In this document: positions 46,101-58,694 of the stretch, one piece after another
Numbering within the stretch: position 1 is the first letter of the stretch
Layout of the letters: every line of letters begins with the position of its first letter
NCBI GenBank assembly: GCA_019454045.1
Contig: SKCR01034760.1
Location: 1 to 64,000, forward strand
Source of the DNA: Zanthoxylum bungeanum
Taxonomy: Eukaryota > Streptophyta > Magnoliopsida > Sapindales > Rutaceae
DNA: 64,000 bases
Direction: 5' to 3'
Made by a program: the position numbers and the translations under genes
The notes under the pieces: generated by a model
Database searches by the model: none
The model's input: only the letters and a program-made list of their open reading frames with translations
What the model was told of the DNA's origin: nothing

Positions 46101-46222
46101 TTCCCGGTTCACACCGGGTGGCGACTCCATTATTCTCCGGTTTAGTCCCCCGTGGCTACTCTGTACTCCCGACTAGGCCGCGAGCCTAGAACAGCATGCG
46201 TCGTCCAGTTTGTGTTCCCACA
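43174..46222 (+). repeat. 3' LTR of element A
   Basis: 3049 bp, collinear with the 5' LTR and a few percent different by eye. TATA box at 43815-43822. 176-bp repeat units at 44921 and 45097, and the diverged unit at 45272. Confidence 0.93.
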
Positions 46223-46227
46223 GGAAC

Positions 46228-47820
46228 AAAGCTTTCGTGGTTCAAACACATCCACAATGGACATTGATCTTGACTTTGTCCAACAAACCAATGCCAATCT
46301 TGGATCTTGAGAGAGAACCACTCAATGGAAGGAAATCGTTTAATATTTGATTGAAGGTTTTTCACGTAAATTGACAACCAATTTATTATCTTTAATTAGG
46401 TTTCATCATACACCCTTAAGCATGCATCTAAAAGCATAATAAGGTGTGAAATAAATAATAACGATATGCGGAAGGATATTCAACAAATTGTTCATAGAAC
46501 AAATCTCTCCATTTCCTCTCCCCGTCTAGCACTATTCTAACTTCTACCCAATTACATAATATAATAAAGAAACCTCATTAACATTGAGGGGAATTGGTGA
46601 GAAGAGAAGTACAAAGAGTCAAGAGATAAAAGGCTGGACTCGTAGGTCCAATTTAATAAATTCTAAATTTATTACAATAATTTCCAAAATTTCGCTCACC
46701 CTTATAATATCCATCCGATATACATTATTCATACAATACATCCATGTATTCACACAAAGCATGTTATTCAATCAATCTAATCCAATTAATTAATCTTTGA
46801 ATTAATGATCATCTAATGTTCAAACAATGATTTGATTTGCGATAGTCCAACTCGTTTAAGAATAAGTACTCAAAGTGTGTATTCTTGAATTATATCGAAC
46901 TACAATTTTAAATCCAATTTAATTTGTATCCAATACTAATTATAATTTAATTCCAAATTAAATAATTACACTTATATTTGTGCCTTTTAGACTTAGATTC
47001 TAAATCCAATCTAAATGGGTCTCATAGGCCCAATTAACATCCAATGTCAATTTAATTAAAGTCCAATGGGCTTTTAATTAATTCTTAAGACATGGACTTT
47101 GGCAACCAAAGCCCAATAAGGAATCACCCTTTGCCATAAAATTAATTTTGGCCCATTAGGCCCAAATAAATATTTAAAGGCCCAATTATTCTATTTGGAC
47201 TTTATGGAATGGTTTTAGGCCCAATTTGGATCCAATCCAATTGTCCTAAACCAACTTGGCCCAACCAAGCCCATTAAGCCCAAATACAACAATATTAGCC
47301 CAATTCAAAATTAAAGACTAATTTATTTAATTACAATAATCCAAATATCACAATTATTTTAATTAAAGTGTAATTACCATAATTAATTAATTAATCCAAT
47401 GTTTCCAAAACATCAATTAAACTAATTAATCATGCTTTAATTTAACCAACTCTTGTCCAACACAAATTGAAGCAAAACAACTCATTCCATGCTTATCAAG
47501 CTCACGGCAATATGCATAAAATTTCAATTAATTTGATTTCAATCCAATTAAATCAACAATCAATTTATTTCATGCTTTTAAACACATCCAATGGTCTAAA
47601 ATCAAAAATCACCATGATATACCTAGGGTTCATGTTTCGGCCAAGCAAATGAGATTAGGGAAAAATAATCCAATCAATATTTCTCAAATTTTAATATGCA
47701 TAAATCCAATTCATCATCAACCAAGCTCAATCAAACCATCAATTTGAAGAAATCATGCTCAAATCACAAAAATCCCAAATTAAAGTAAATAAACCCTAAG
47801 TTCATTTCATGCTTAGAAAA
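46228..47820 (-). other. Leader of element C, LTR-proximal part
   Basis: Continues the leader broken by A. On the minus strand the order matches the B leader: a TTGTTGGACAAAGTCAAG-type unit near 46270, AT-rich DNA, then a TGGGCC/GGCCCA-dense block at 47010-47300. No open frame of note. Confidence 0.7.
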
Positions 47821-47834
47821 GCGCTCTGATACCA
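47821..47834 (-). promoter_or_regulatory. Primer-binding site of element C, initiator tRNA-Met
   Basis: Minus strand TGGTATCAGAGCGC one base after the 5' LTR; the canonical copia primer site. Confidence 0.93.
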
Positions 47835-47835
47835 T

Positions 47836-49689
47836 TGTTTGGGTTCCTAGAACATGCTAATGATCATCTAAGTAGAAATATGTGTGAATAATTCAAGAAG
47901 TTGGGGAATAACTTACATTGAACGGATTCGTTAGATGTTGAAAGTTCAAAACTTTTGATGAAGAAGAAGAACTCCAAACCTTTTCTATGTGTTCCAAACT
48001 CTAGGAATTATTTCCCTAACACCTTGGTTGACTCCTTGAATGTGCTAGCAAGAAGAAATTTTGAAGCAAAACTTCAAAGGATGAGAGGAGGGTTCACGGC
48101 AATTAGCTTGTGAGAGGGAGAGAGTATTCAATTTGTGTGTTGTATTTGATTTTCCAAAATCAATTACCATTTACCAAAAATCCAATTAGGTAAATGTCAC
48201 ACCAAATGAATAAAATAATCAAAGTGTGTAAAACAAGCCACCAAAATCACCACCAACTTCTATCAACCAAAAGTGAATAAAGTTGACTATTGATGTGAGT
48301 TGGTGGGCCCCACTTGAAATCAAAATTCGAGTGGGCCCGTTTAACACACTTCGGGCTCGGGTTCATTAATTTCGAATTAACGAATTTTCTGTTGTGACAT
48401 AATTAAATATTAAAATCGCTTACAAATTAATTCTAAATTAATTCGTTTGCCCGAATTAAAATCCAATTTTAATTCCGCTTTGAAATCTAATTTCATTTAA
48501 TATATCGAATATATTATTTAATCGATTAGTTCCAAATTAATCGTTCTCTATCTTCTAATCGAATTTTATCCCAGATAAATTCTTGCCGTAATTAATCCTA
48601 GATTAATTTTCTCTCTCTCTCTTAATTAATCCCAGATTAATTCTGATCGAGTCAAACGTCATCGGTGAATCTTTAGGAAGCGACCCATGAGATCCCTGGA
48701 TATGTTGGCAGTAAATCTGGTCGTCGGACTATCTGAACACGTGCGTACCCCGTACCACGTTCCTACCGATTTACAAGACATGGTTGGCTTCTAGCAAAGT
48801 ACCGTGTCTACCCAATTCACCAGAAATATTCTTTTAAGGAATACATAATCTATAACAGGCGTACTATACTAAGTATTGCGTATTGCGATCCAGTATCGGA
48901 TTTCACATGCTAGGCCTGGGGCTGGAATTGTGTTTGCCACGTACGAAGCATATATCGTATCACTAGCAACTAGTCTCTTTAATCGGATAATCATAACCTT
49001 GTCATATTATCCCGATAGTTGTAACATATTAGAGTACCATTTCTGTATCCCTGCATGATCATCATCTCCATATGACTGAAGTGATACTTCAATCTTGACA
49101 TCACACCCAATACACTACGATTCTCAATAAACCCAGAAGAGGAGTACACAGACCCTGTTAAAGTCCCGGACGACCAAAAACTAAAGCGTACTGATTGTCG
49201 CAAGTATTAGCGATGCAAGTCTCAGGTTAAGACCAAATACACCTACCCTGATTCGGATTCCCATAGACACATAGTCATACTACCAATGGGATTCCGAGGG
49301 GTCTATCCAGAGTGAAGCTGTTTCCGTACCATCGGTAAACACAACCTCCTATCACACTTGCATAAGTATCCAATACTTAAATATATGAGAACTATAACGT
49401 AAAGCTTTCATAACACGCACAAGTGCAATACTAGTCTATTCCGCATTATCGATGTCCAGTCTTGATAATACTACGGCTAGGGATATTTAATGATTAAACC
49501 TTCGTGGATTGATATTGTCTCATATCTTATTAACCCGGAACTAATCATAAGGACTTTTATCATTTATATATTCAAGTAATCTAATTAAAAAAATGATAAA
49601 ATAGTAATTCCTTTGTAACATAGATAATTTTTAAAAAAACCACAATGTCTTTTACAAATAGTGATGCTATGGGTCACAATTGTCCAATA
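47836..49689 (-). repeat. 5' LTR of element C
   Basis: 1854 bp, collinear with 30369-32215. Palindrome array at about 48363-48650. The outer end reads TGTCCAATA instead of TGTCCAACA. ATAGG follows. Confidence 0.92.
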
Positions 49690-50012
49690 ATAGGAATTTG
49701 ACTGTATTCCAAAACTAACGACTATGAATTTTTACTTTAAGAATAATTTATAATAGTAATATTATCTCAATGTCGAACCGCACAGTATCCAGTAAAACTA
49801 AATGACTATTCTAAGTTCGATGTCATTCTTAGCATATTTATATATAATGATATTATCATTAATAAGGTTTGAAATGAAAATGTTGTTATTTTATTAATAA
49901 ATAATAAAATATACTATACATTATTCGAATTGGCACTGCACGTACCAACTCCAATAAACTCTCACTTGCTTAATGCCAATCTAGATGGTATCGTAGTCTC
50001 ATCTCCTCCAAA
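49690..50012 (-). mobile_element. Start of the F LTR, its polypurine tract and tail of pol
   Basis: On the minus strand, GGCATTAAGCAAGTGAGAG (complement near 49967-49985) followed by TTTATTGGAGTTGG and GTGCCAA parallels the D signals AGCAAGTGGGAG and TTTGGGTTGG..GTGCCAA. So the PPT and LTR start of F lie near 49968. 49690-49967 is the first part of that LTR, broken by C at 49689. 49986-50012 is the end of the F interior, broken by D. Confidence 0.6.
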
Positions 50013-52495
50013 TGTTTATTGTATTTTCCATAATATTTCTAATTTTAGTGGTAGCACTCTTGTCTTTTATACGCTTATTTGATCTAATCATAATTAGATA
50101 TCTTATTATGATTAGATCGAAACTGAATCTGATTCAGTGATACGTGTATATTAGACAAAGACCCTAGGATTTATAATATAGTGCGCAGTTACAACGTAGT
50201 TTGTAATTGACATTGGGAAGCGCACTATTAGTTGTATATCCTTAAATAAAGTTCCTGATCAAGATTTACTAACACGGGTCAGTTAGTAAAATCTGCTGAG
50301 ACCAGTACATGTCGTATATCATAACTTGGTCCGATGGTTTATCCCAGTGAACCATGAGTCTCGGGAGACTCGTATAGATATGTAGGTGTTTATTTGATAA
50401 GACATTGAACGACTCACGGAAGGTTTCCTAATAGATGGTACACAAACGTCACTAGGAACCTTCTCGAGTTGAGCGAGCATAATGGTCATTCGACTTGAGA
50501 TACCACTGTGGATATATGAGCTATCCTCCATACTTTCATGGCAGTCACGTCAATGATCTAGTCATGATCAGACCTCCGCTTGCTCGTTGGGTGTAGACTA
50601 ATGCTCATGATATCCTGTGCGTATCAAGATAGGATCCGTCAGTCCTGTGTACAGAGCATAGGCATCCAGCATAAGTTTACGATCTAGTAAATCCATGGCC
50701 GTGGTATAACTTCGGAAATCAGTTCCGAGTGTTATTTAGAGATCGTAAATTGAAAGTCGATTGTATTATACCGAACGGATTTGACGTTGTTATCTATATC
50801 CCAGGTATAATACGGATGCCTGTGACGGAGGGATTATACGTATGCTATAACCTCGACTTGCATAGTTTAGCGAGATTATCCATGGTCATCATAATTAATG
50901 AGTGGGTGGATTATGGACACGAAATTGGAATTCATGACGGATAAACCTAAACTTAGAGAGTCCCACAATATGAAGTGTACTCGTTGAGCACTTGGGCAAC
51001 TCGTTGTGAATAATACGAATTATTCATAAGACTTCACCGGATTAAGTGAGTTAATTCGGATCGTTTAATCGGTTAAACGATAAACACATGCATTAGGAAA
51101 TTTTTTCCGCTAATAATTATTGTGTATTTATATTTGATACATATTACGATTAGATACACATTAATTATTCATCAAATGAGATTTTGACACATGCCATAAA
51201 TATATGTATTTGTTATTTATTGTAAATAAAAATACATATATAATAATAATTACATTAATTGATTATTTAAATATTTAATTGTTAAATATTTCAATAATTA
51301 ATTCATCCAACTTTTCCATAAATGTTATGAAAAATATCCAATTGTTATTGGATCACTTGGCATGACTTTATTAACCTAAATGTGTGACAATTTGATTGGC
51401 CACATAAAAGATTAATTATTAATTTAATTGTTAAATTGTAAAAAGGACAAAAATGCCCCAATTTTCGTGAATCACCTCATTTAAAGTGAAAAATTATTTT
51501 CTCTCTCTTGTTGTCTTCTACCTTGGCCGAGAGTTTCAAACAAGAAAGATGAAAAATGGGTTTCATTGATCCTTGATGATTTAAGCACAAAGATTGAAGG
51601 AAAATCAAGAAAAAACTTAAGGAACTTGGAGATTTAAGGTAATTCTTCAAAACCCAAAGCTTTAAAATATTGTTTCTTGTTTCTTGACAATCTAGAAGGG
51701 TTCTAGGATTCTTTAAAATCTGAAAATTTGGGGCTTTTGACTTTGGTGGATGAAGTGGAGGTGGTATTGCATGTGTGAAGTAAATTTGGAAGTAATTAGT
51801 GTAATTAGTTTCCAAATTTATCAATTGCTGATGTGTTGCCATTCTAGAGTTTTTGATCCACTCTAAGATAGCCTAGAATTGTTCTAAATTTGTTCATGTG
51901 TGGTGGGACTCAATTGGTGTTGAGATTAATTAGATTAATCTTGGAAAATTGGATTTAAAGCATGAAAAATTAGGAATTTCGGTTTGCTGATCAGATTATA
52001 TAGTACTGGAAATTCTGTGATTTTTTAATGTGTTATGAATGTAATGGATGTGTTTTGGAAGTTGGAACATTTTCTGGAATTTTTTCCGAGTTTAAATTAG
52101 CGAAAATGGCCAAAAACGGCGTTACCAGGTGGATTTTGAGCCAACCGGGTGACGGCTGTCCAAACAGTGAATCTGTCACTGTTCGGGAAGCCCATGAACT
52201 GCCCTGACACTATTGGGGCTGACCTTCACAGTCCCAATAAGTTTCGGGTGGTCGGTTCAGTCGAAAATATATTTTGCGTCATTTTACGGAAAAAAACAAT
52301 TTTCGTAAAAGTTTCGTGAGTTTTCAACCTTATTTATGTTAATATTTGATATTGAATAAATAGGTTTAGGTGAAATATGAATAAATTATTCATAATAGAT
52401 ATTGAATAATTTATTCGGTAATTAGAAAAAGTTTTAATTATGATTTCGCCCGAACCCGCGCTTCCGCTGCGCCCATCGCCCAAAAACCCCCAACA
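50013..52495 (+). repeat. 5' LTR of element D, 5'-truncated
   Basis: Collinear with 55783-58309 from the TTGTATTTTCCATAATAT block onward; ends CCCCCAACA. Short minus-strand open frames (51477-51842) are not kept intact in the other LTR. Confidence 0.88.
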
Positions 52496-52498
52496 AAA

Positions 52499-52510
52499 TG
52501 GTATTAGAGC
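52499..52510 (+). promoter_or_regulatory. Primer-binding site of element D
   Basis: TGGTATTAGAGC, one base different from the initiator tRNA-Met complement, three bases after the LTR. Confidence 0.8.
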
Positions 52511-55500
52511 GGGTCTGATGTTTCATCCATTACATTATTCATGCTTGATATTTGATATTTATTCCAATTTTAATGTTCGCACATGCTAGGAATCTATATA
52601 TGTTTCTTTACTTTTCGGTTTTACGATAACGGAAATTTAATAGTTAAATTGTGTTATGTTTTCTAAAGTAGAATTGAAATGTTTAGAAAATGATTTAAAT
52701 TAAAATTTTGCATTGGATGTAGTGTATAACTTCCATAGTGTTATCTATTAATGACGTTTCTTAGCTTTAGTGACTTTTAGAAGTCAAGTGTCTGACACAA
52801 TTTGCTAATCAATCATTTACAATTGTTGTGAATAATTGAATGTAAATTAGAAAGCTCAAGAAAGGAGATGTGTATAGTTGTGTATAGAGAATATTGATTC
52901 TCACAATACGACGACTATAAGTATTGGATACAAGATCTCTCGTCTAGTTAATTAAAATAATGTTTAATGGATGTTTTGATATTTGATATCAGAACTTGTG
53001 GTTATTGGATAGTTACTTGTTCTGTATAAACAGTTGTTACATATTTTAATATGACTAGTAGTGTCATTAATGAAAAGATAAACATTAAGAAAATGTTCGG
53101 TAAAATTAATAACTTAGAACTGTGCTTTATGAGGTTTTATCATAAAAGCATTAGATGCTTATTCCTTATGGTAAAGGATGGTCTGATATGAGATCACACC
53201 ACATATCTTTAACCATTTAATGAATATTGGATTCAGGAAGTGATTAAATCTCATTTAACCAATGATCATCATTGGACCACATATTTATTAAACTAATACA
53301 TTGGATGTATATAGTTTAATGAATTAGAAATTGCCTTGTAGAGTTTTCTTTGCTTCGTAACTCAATTGATGAATTGACATAACTTAGTTACGTGTTTCTA
53401 ATAGAGAACATGTTGAACGTCTTGAATTGTTCAAGAACTGTCAATATGTTTCTAATGAAACTCGGATATAATATTTTGAATAGTTCAAAGATATTCGAAC
53501 TGTAGTGTTGAAAACTGTATCTTTAGAAATTCATTGCGCATCTTTGAATTGTTCGAAGATGTTTGATTTGATCAAACACATGAATTTAAGGCAATTAGTT
53601 CTGTAGTTATTTAATGAATGTGATTCTTACTCAGTATTAAACTTCCGCGATTCCATTGTGATGGAATTTGTTAGTGGGAGTTATCGAATCTTATATGATT
53701 TGATTCGTTGATATTGAGTGTTACCGAATTGGTTTTCAAAGTTTTTGGGGTTATGCTCCACTAACACTATTTCGTCCCTTTAATTAGGTTTCATTTGTTT
53801 CTATAGTTACATATATGATATGTATAGTAGAAAATTCGAATCTTGAAAAGTTTGAGATTTGAAACTTTATTTTGCATAATGGTTATATAATTGACAGTAC
53901 TTGTGCCTTGGAGGTACGAGAGAATAAAATTATATGAATATTGTATTCTATTTGATAGAATATCTTTTCTACGACCTTGAGTAATAAAATTATTTTGTTA
54001 CTTGGTGGTTAACATTGGATGTTGACGATTGCAGAAAAGATTTGACTTTGTGAAGTCAATGTGTGAAAATGATAAACTGTAATGGAACTAGATATTTAAT
54101 AAGATGAAAAGACCCTTAGACATCTTTCGTATAAGTTCAATAGGATGTCAGAATCATTTGCGAGGTATTTGATACTTAATGATTCCGTTGTTTTCTTATC
54201 GAAGAAAATTATCCTATAACTTCTAGTGGGAGCGATATTTGATATCGATTTCGGAAATTACCATTAAACCATAGATCTAAGATTGTTCATAACTTACTAC
54301 GATCAAGTTTTGAACTTGATTAGACTTTCGTTATGAATAGTTCATAAAATGTGCAAATTGTTTGCGCAGCAAAAGTAAAGTGAGCTCGTTAAAGGTTTGA
54401 CATTTATAGTATGACAGTGAGAAATGTTATACTTAGTAGTCTATTGTAGATTTTGAGGAAGCTTGTCTCTTGTCGCACTAATTGAACAATTAAAGGTCTG
54501 TTGGTTAATGTTGATATTAAACTGTATTTTGGCTAAAGATCAAAATGGAATTCTTGAGTGATTTCTTCGAATGAGAGATCCGTTATGATTTCTTTGTTTG
54601 AAGAATTCATTCTAGAATGGCCCTAAAGTTTGTATTCTGCTAAGATCACAGTTTGATATACTAGCTTATAGAGCCTATTGTAGACTCAGGTAAGTTTTCT
54701 GAAAATTTGTGTTCTTTGATTTTGATGTCAGTCAAATTGTCTGGTTTTATCGAAATATAGAGAATACATATATGTCAGTAGGGTCAGTGGGAGCGTACAA
54801 ATTTCTTTCTAGTATTACTTATCATTAAGTCTTCTTTTCTCCGTGGAAGCAGTGAGAGTAGTCTCTGTTATATTTGATACAAAGTTTTTATATATGATAT
54901 AAAACTGAGAGACTTGTGAGAAACTCCCATTAGTCGCATATTAGATATGATCTAATAAAGGAAACAACAAGACTATATGTATGAGAGTTAATGTAACTGT
55001 TTGACAGTTAACGTGTCTTATATATATAGAGTATTCATCTTTCGTAAAGGATAATTCCTTTGTCGAAAGAAAGATTGATTGGAATGTCTAGTGAATCTTT
55101 TGCATCATAGGATGATGGCGTGATAAATACTATGTTATGTGCGATTAACGATATCAATTTAATCATAATTGTTACGAGTTATTTTGATATGATGCATATC
55201 ATATGATGGTTCTAGAAACATGTTCTTTGTGATCTTTAAGATATTAGGAACAAGTTTCTTTTACATGGAGAATTTAGTCAGAAACCATAAGGTCAGATTA
55301 GTTTTGATTCTAATTATGACATTAGATGGTCTATGTCATATAAATTCAGAAAAGATGCAGTGGAAGTGTCACCGTTGATTCTACTAAACTAGTGGAATCA
55401 GTTGTAACTTTTGAAGTATTGACTTATGAAGCTGCAAAATGACATCATAGATTAGAAGTTTTTATATTAGTGTAGTGATTGCAGTTGTCTCATAGAATTT

Positions 55501-55770
55501 GAATTTGATCTCTAAGTACATAGACAACTTAGTAGCTATAGAACAATACTAATATTGCATCTGAGTCATATTGAAGTGGAATTTGGATTCTATAAAATAT
55601 GAATGATGTTGGTTTAAGGAAAATGGTTGGATTTGTCTGACAAACTCGATTTGTTAAAGTAGACTTACTTGTTGTTTCCTACCTCTTGAGTGTTGGTGAG
55701 CTCTTGAGGGCCATGAGTATGCGATACACATTAAGATGTGTATAGGATACCATGGATTGGCACTAGAGCA
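52511..55770 (+). pseudogene. Degenerate interior of element D
   Basis: No frame longer than about 45 codons. An ATG at 53051 opens MTSSVINEKINIKKMFGK, which resembles the start of copia Gag, and stops after 45 codons. AGTGGGAGCG at 54227 and 54786 resembles the ..VSGSA.. region of copia RT as seen in B, but no YVDD box could be read. Best regarded as a worn-out or non-autonomous copia interior. Confidence 0.45.
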
Positions 55771-55782
55771 AGTGGGAGAAAT
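55771..55782 (+). promoter_or_regulatory. Polypurine tract of element D
   Basis: AGTGGGAGAAAT directly before the right LTR. Confidence 0.75.
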
Positions 55783-58309
55783 TGTTTGGGTTGGTGCTCG
55801 GAGTGCCAATCCGGATCGTATTTATGTCTGATTCATAAATACGAGCAATTGTATTTTCCATAATATTACTAATTTTAGTGGTAGCACCCTTGTATTTTAT
55901 ACGCTTATTCGATCTAATCATGATTAGATATCTTATTACGATTGGATCGAAACTGAATCTGATTTAGTGATACGTGTATATTAGACAAAGACCCTAAGAT
56001 TTACAGTATAGTGCGCAGTTACAATGTAGTTTGTAATTGACATTGGGAAGCGCACTATTAGTTGTATATCCTTAAATAAAGTTCTTGGTCAAGATTTGCG
56101 AACACGGGTCGGTTAGTAAAATCCGCTGAGACCAGTACATGTCATATATCGTGACTTGGTCTGATGGTTTATCCCTGTGAACCATGAGTCTCGGGAGACT
56201 CGTATAGACATGTAGGTTTTATTTGATAAGACATTGAACGACTCACGGAAGGTTTCCTAATAGATGGTACACCAACGTCAATAGGAACCTTCTCGAGTTA
56301 GCGAGCATAGTGGTCATTCGACTTTAGATACCACTATGGATATATGAGCTATCCTCCACACTTTGATGGCAGTCACGTCAACGATCTAGTCATGATCAGA
56401 CCTCCGCCTGTTCGTTGTGTGTAGACTGATGCTCATGATATCATGTGCGTATCAAGATCGGATTCGTCAGTCTTGTATACAAGGCATAGGCATCCAGCAC
56501 ATGTTTACGATCTAGTAAATCCATAGCCGTAGTATAACTTCAGAAATAAGTTCCAAGCATTATTTAGAGATCATAAATCGAAAGTCGACTGTATTATACC
56601 GAATGGATTTGACGTTGTTATCTATATCCCATGTATAATACAGATGGCCTATGACGGAGGGATTATACGTATGCTATGACCTCGACTTGCATAGTTTAGC
56701 GAGATTATCTTTGGTCCTCATAATTCATGAGTGGGTGGATTATGGACATGAAATTGGATTTCGTGATAGATAAACCTCAACTTAGAGAGTCCCACAATAT
56801 GAAGTGTACCCGTTGAGCACTTGGGCAACTCATTATGAATAGTACGAATTATTCATAATACTTCACCCGATTAAGTGAGTTAATTCAGATCGTTTAATCG
56901 GTTAAACGATAAACACATGCATTAGGGGATTTTGTCCACTAATAATTATTATGTATTTATATTTGATACATAATACGATTAGATACACATTAATTATTCA
57001 TCAAATGAGATTTTGACACATGCCATAAATATATGTATTTGTTATTTATTGTAAATAAAAATACATATATAATAATAATTATATTAATTGATTATTTGAA
57101 TATTTAATTGTTAAATATTTCAATAATTAATTTATCCAACTTTTCCATAAATGTTATGAAAAATATCCAATTTTTATTAGATCACTTGGCATGACTTTAT
57201 TAACGCCACATAAAAATTTAATTATTAATTTAATTTGTTAAATTGTAAAAAGGACAAAAATACCCCAATTTTCGTGAATCACCTTGTTTAAAGTGAAAAA
57301 TTATTTTCTCTCTCTTGTTGTCTTCTACCTTGGCCGAGAGTTTCAAACAAGAAAGATAAAAAAAAAGGGTTTCATTTATCCTTGATGATTCAAGCACAAA
57401 GATTGAAGGAAAATCAAGAAAAAACTTAAGGAACTTTGGAGATTTAAGGTAATTCTTCAAAACTCAAAGCTTGGAAATCTTGTTTCTTATTTCTTGAAAA
57501 TCTAGAAGGGTTCTAAGGTTATTTTAAGTCTGAAAATTTAGGGCTTTTGGCTTTGGTGGATGAATTGGAGGTGGTATTGCATGTGTGAAGTAGATTTGGA
57601 AGTAATTAGCGTAATTAGTTTCCAAATTTATCAATTGTTGATGTGTTGCCATTTTAGAGTTGTTGATCCACTCTAAGATAGGCTAGAATTGTTCTAGAGT
57701 TGTTCATGTGTGGTGGGACTCAATTGGTTTGGAGATTAATTAGTTTAATCTTGGAAAATTGGATTTAAAGCATAAAAATTATGAATTTCGGTTTGCTGAT
57801 CAGATTATGTAGAGCTGGAAATTTTGTGATGTTTTAATATGTTATGAATGTAATGGATGTGTTTTGGGAGTTGGAACATTTACCGGAAAGTGTTTCCGAG
57901 TTAAAATTAGCGAAAACGGCCAAAAACGGCGTTACCGGGTGGATTTTGAGCCAACCGGGTGACGGCTGTCCAAACAGTGAATCCATCACTGTTCGGGCAG
58001 CCCATGACCTTCCCTGACACTATTGGGGCTGACCTGGGCAGTCCCCATCAGTTTTGGGTGGTCGATTCAGTCGAAAATGCGTTTTGCGTCATTTTACGGA
58101 AAAACGGTTTTCGTAAAAATTCGCGAGTTTTCAACCTTATTTATATTAATATTTGATATTGAATGAATATGTTTAGGTGAAATATGAAATATGAATAAAT
58201 TATTCATATTAGATATTGAATAATTTATTCGGTAATTTGAAAAAGTTTTAAATTATGATTTCGCCCGAACCCGCGCTTCCGCTGCTCCCACCGACCAAAA
58301 ACCCCAACA
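55783..58309 (+). repeat. 3' LTR of element D
   Basis: 2527 bp, TGTTTGGGTTGG..ACCCCAACA. Contains the complete 5' end missing from the left LTR. Confidence 0.88.
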
Positions 58310-58694
58310 GTTGGAGGTAAGGCCTTTGTAAGCGGGTCTACTTTAATGTCTATTTCTTGAACCTTCAAGACCACTATGTCTTTTCATTCAATAATATCTC
58401 TAATCATGCGATATTTTATTTCCACGTGTTTAGACTTGGAATACGCTCTCGGCTCCTTAGCCTGCGCAATGGCTCTGATATTATCATTGTATATTGGGAT
58501 TGAATCCGCAATACTAGGCATAATGTCAAGTTCTATGGTAAAATCTCTAATCCAGACAGCTTCTTTAGCAGCTTCTTAAGCCGCTATAAATTCCGCCTCA
58601 GTGGTCTAATCAGTTGTTGAGCCGTACTTTGAATATCGCCAACTAACCGCGTCGCCATTAAGGGTAAATATATATCACCAAATAATGTGTTTTC
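58310..58694 (-). pseudogene. Copia RNase H fragment of element F
   Basis: On the minus strand: DAVSWRYSKY, TTEAEFIAA, EAVWIRDFTIELDIMPSIAD, AIAQAKEPRAYSKSKHVEIK, YRMIRDIIE and VDPLTKALPP, the C-terminal half of copia RNase H, with in-frame stops. It runs into D at 58309 and is cut by E at 58695 inside the SWRYSKYG region. The F LTR start beyond D (near 49968) is in the expected place and orientation to follow it. Confidence 0.85.

Larger units (their letters stand above)
36679..46222 (+). mobile_element. Non-coding LTR retrotransposon A (LARD-like, Tat/Ogre-type primer site)
   Basis: LTRs of 3265 and 3049 bp with TGTAGGCATTGC..TTCCCACA ends, a PBS TGGCGACTCCACTGGGGA and a purine tract AAGTGGGGGCGAC. 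Flanks are AGAAC (36674-36678) and GGAAC (46223-46227), a target duplication with one change. It sits in the leader of C, whose sequence resumes on the other side. No gag, protease, integrase or RT motif is found on either strand of the 3.2-kb interior, which instead holds several tandem arrays before the PPT. Long LTRs, no coding region and well-preserved signals define a large retrotransposon derivative that needs proteins from another element. Confidence 0.9.
30369..49689 (-). mobile_element. Copia-type LTR retrotransposon C, interrupted by element A
   Basis: Minus-strand element with LTRs at 47836-49689 (5') and 30369-32215 (3'), a canonical PBS, a clear PPT and an ATAGG duplication (30364-30368 and 49690-49694). 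Its own length without A is about 9.8 kb. Gag, protease, integrase, reverse transcriptase and RNase H follow in copia order and are the best preserved of the family here, but contain stops, frameshifts and a deletion in RT. The outer end of the 5' LTR carries a point change (TATTGG instead of TGTTGG). Confidence 0.93.
50013..58309 (+). mobile_element. Copia-type LTR element D, degenerate
   Basis: Plus-strand element: LTRs 50013-52495 and 55783-58309, PBS TGGTATTAGAGC, PPT AGTGGGAGAAAT. The interior is 3.3 kb and shows no open pol. The left LTR lacks about 70 bp after its first bases that the right LTR has (55788-55850). No matching target duplication is seen (CCAAA left, GTTGG right), consistent with damage at the left end. 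LTR pairs differ at many sites, so D is older than A and B. Confidence 0.85.

Noticed and set aside
51477..51842. 121-codon minus-strand frame in the D LTR with a partial match at 57230-57460
   Set aside because: Both lie in LTR copies; the second is broken and shorter, so conservation only reflects the LTR duplication.
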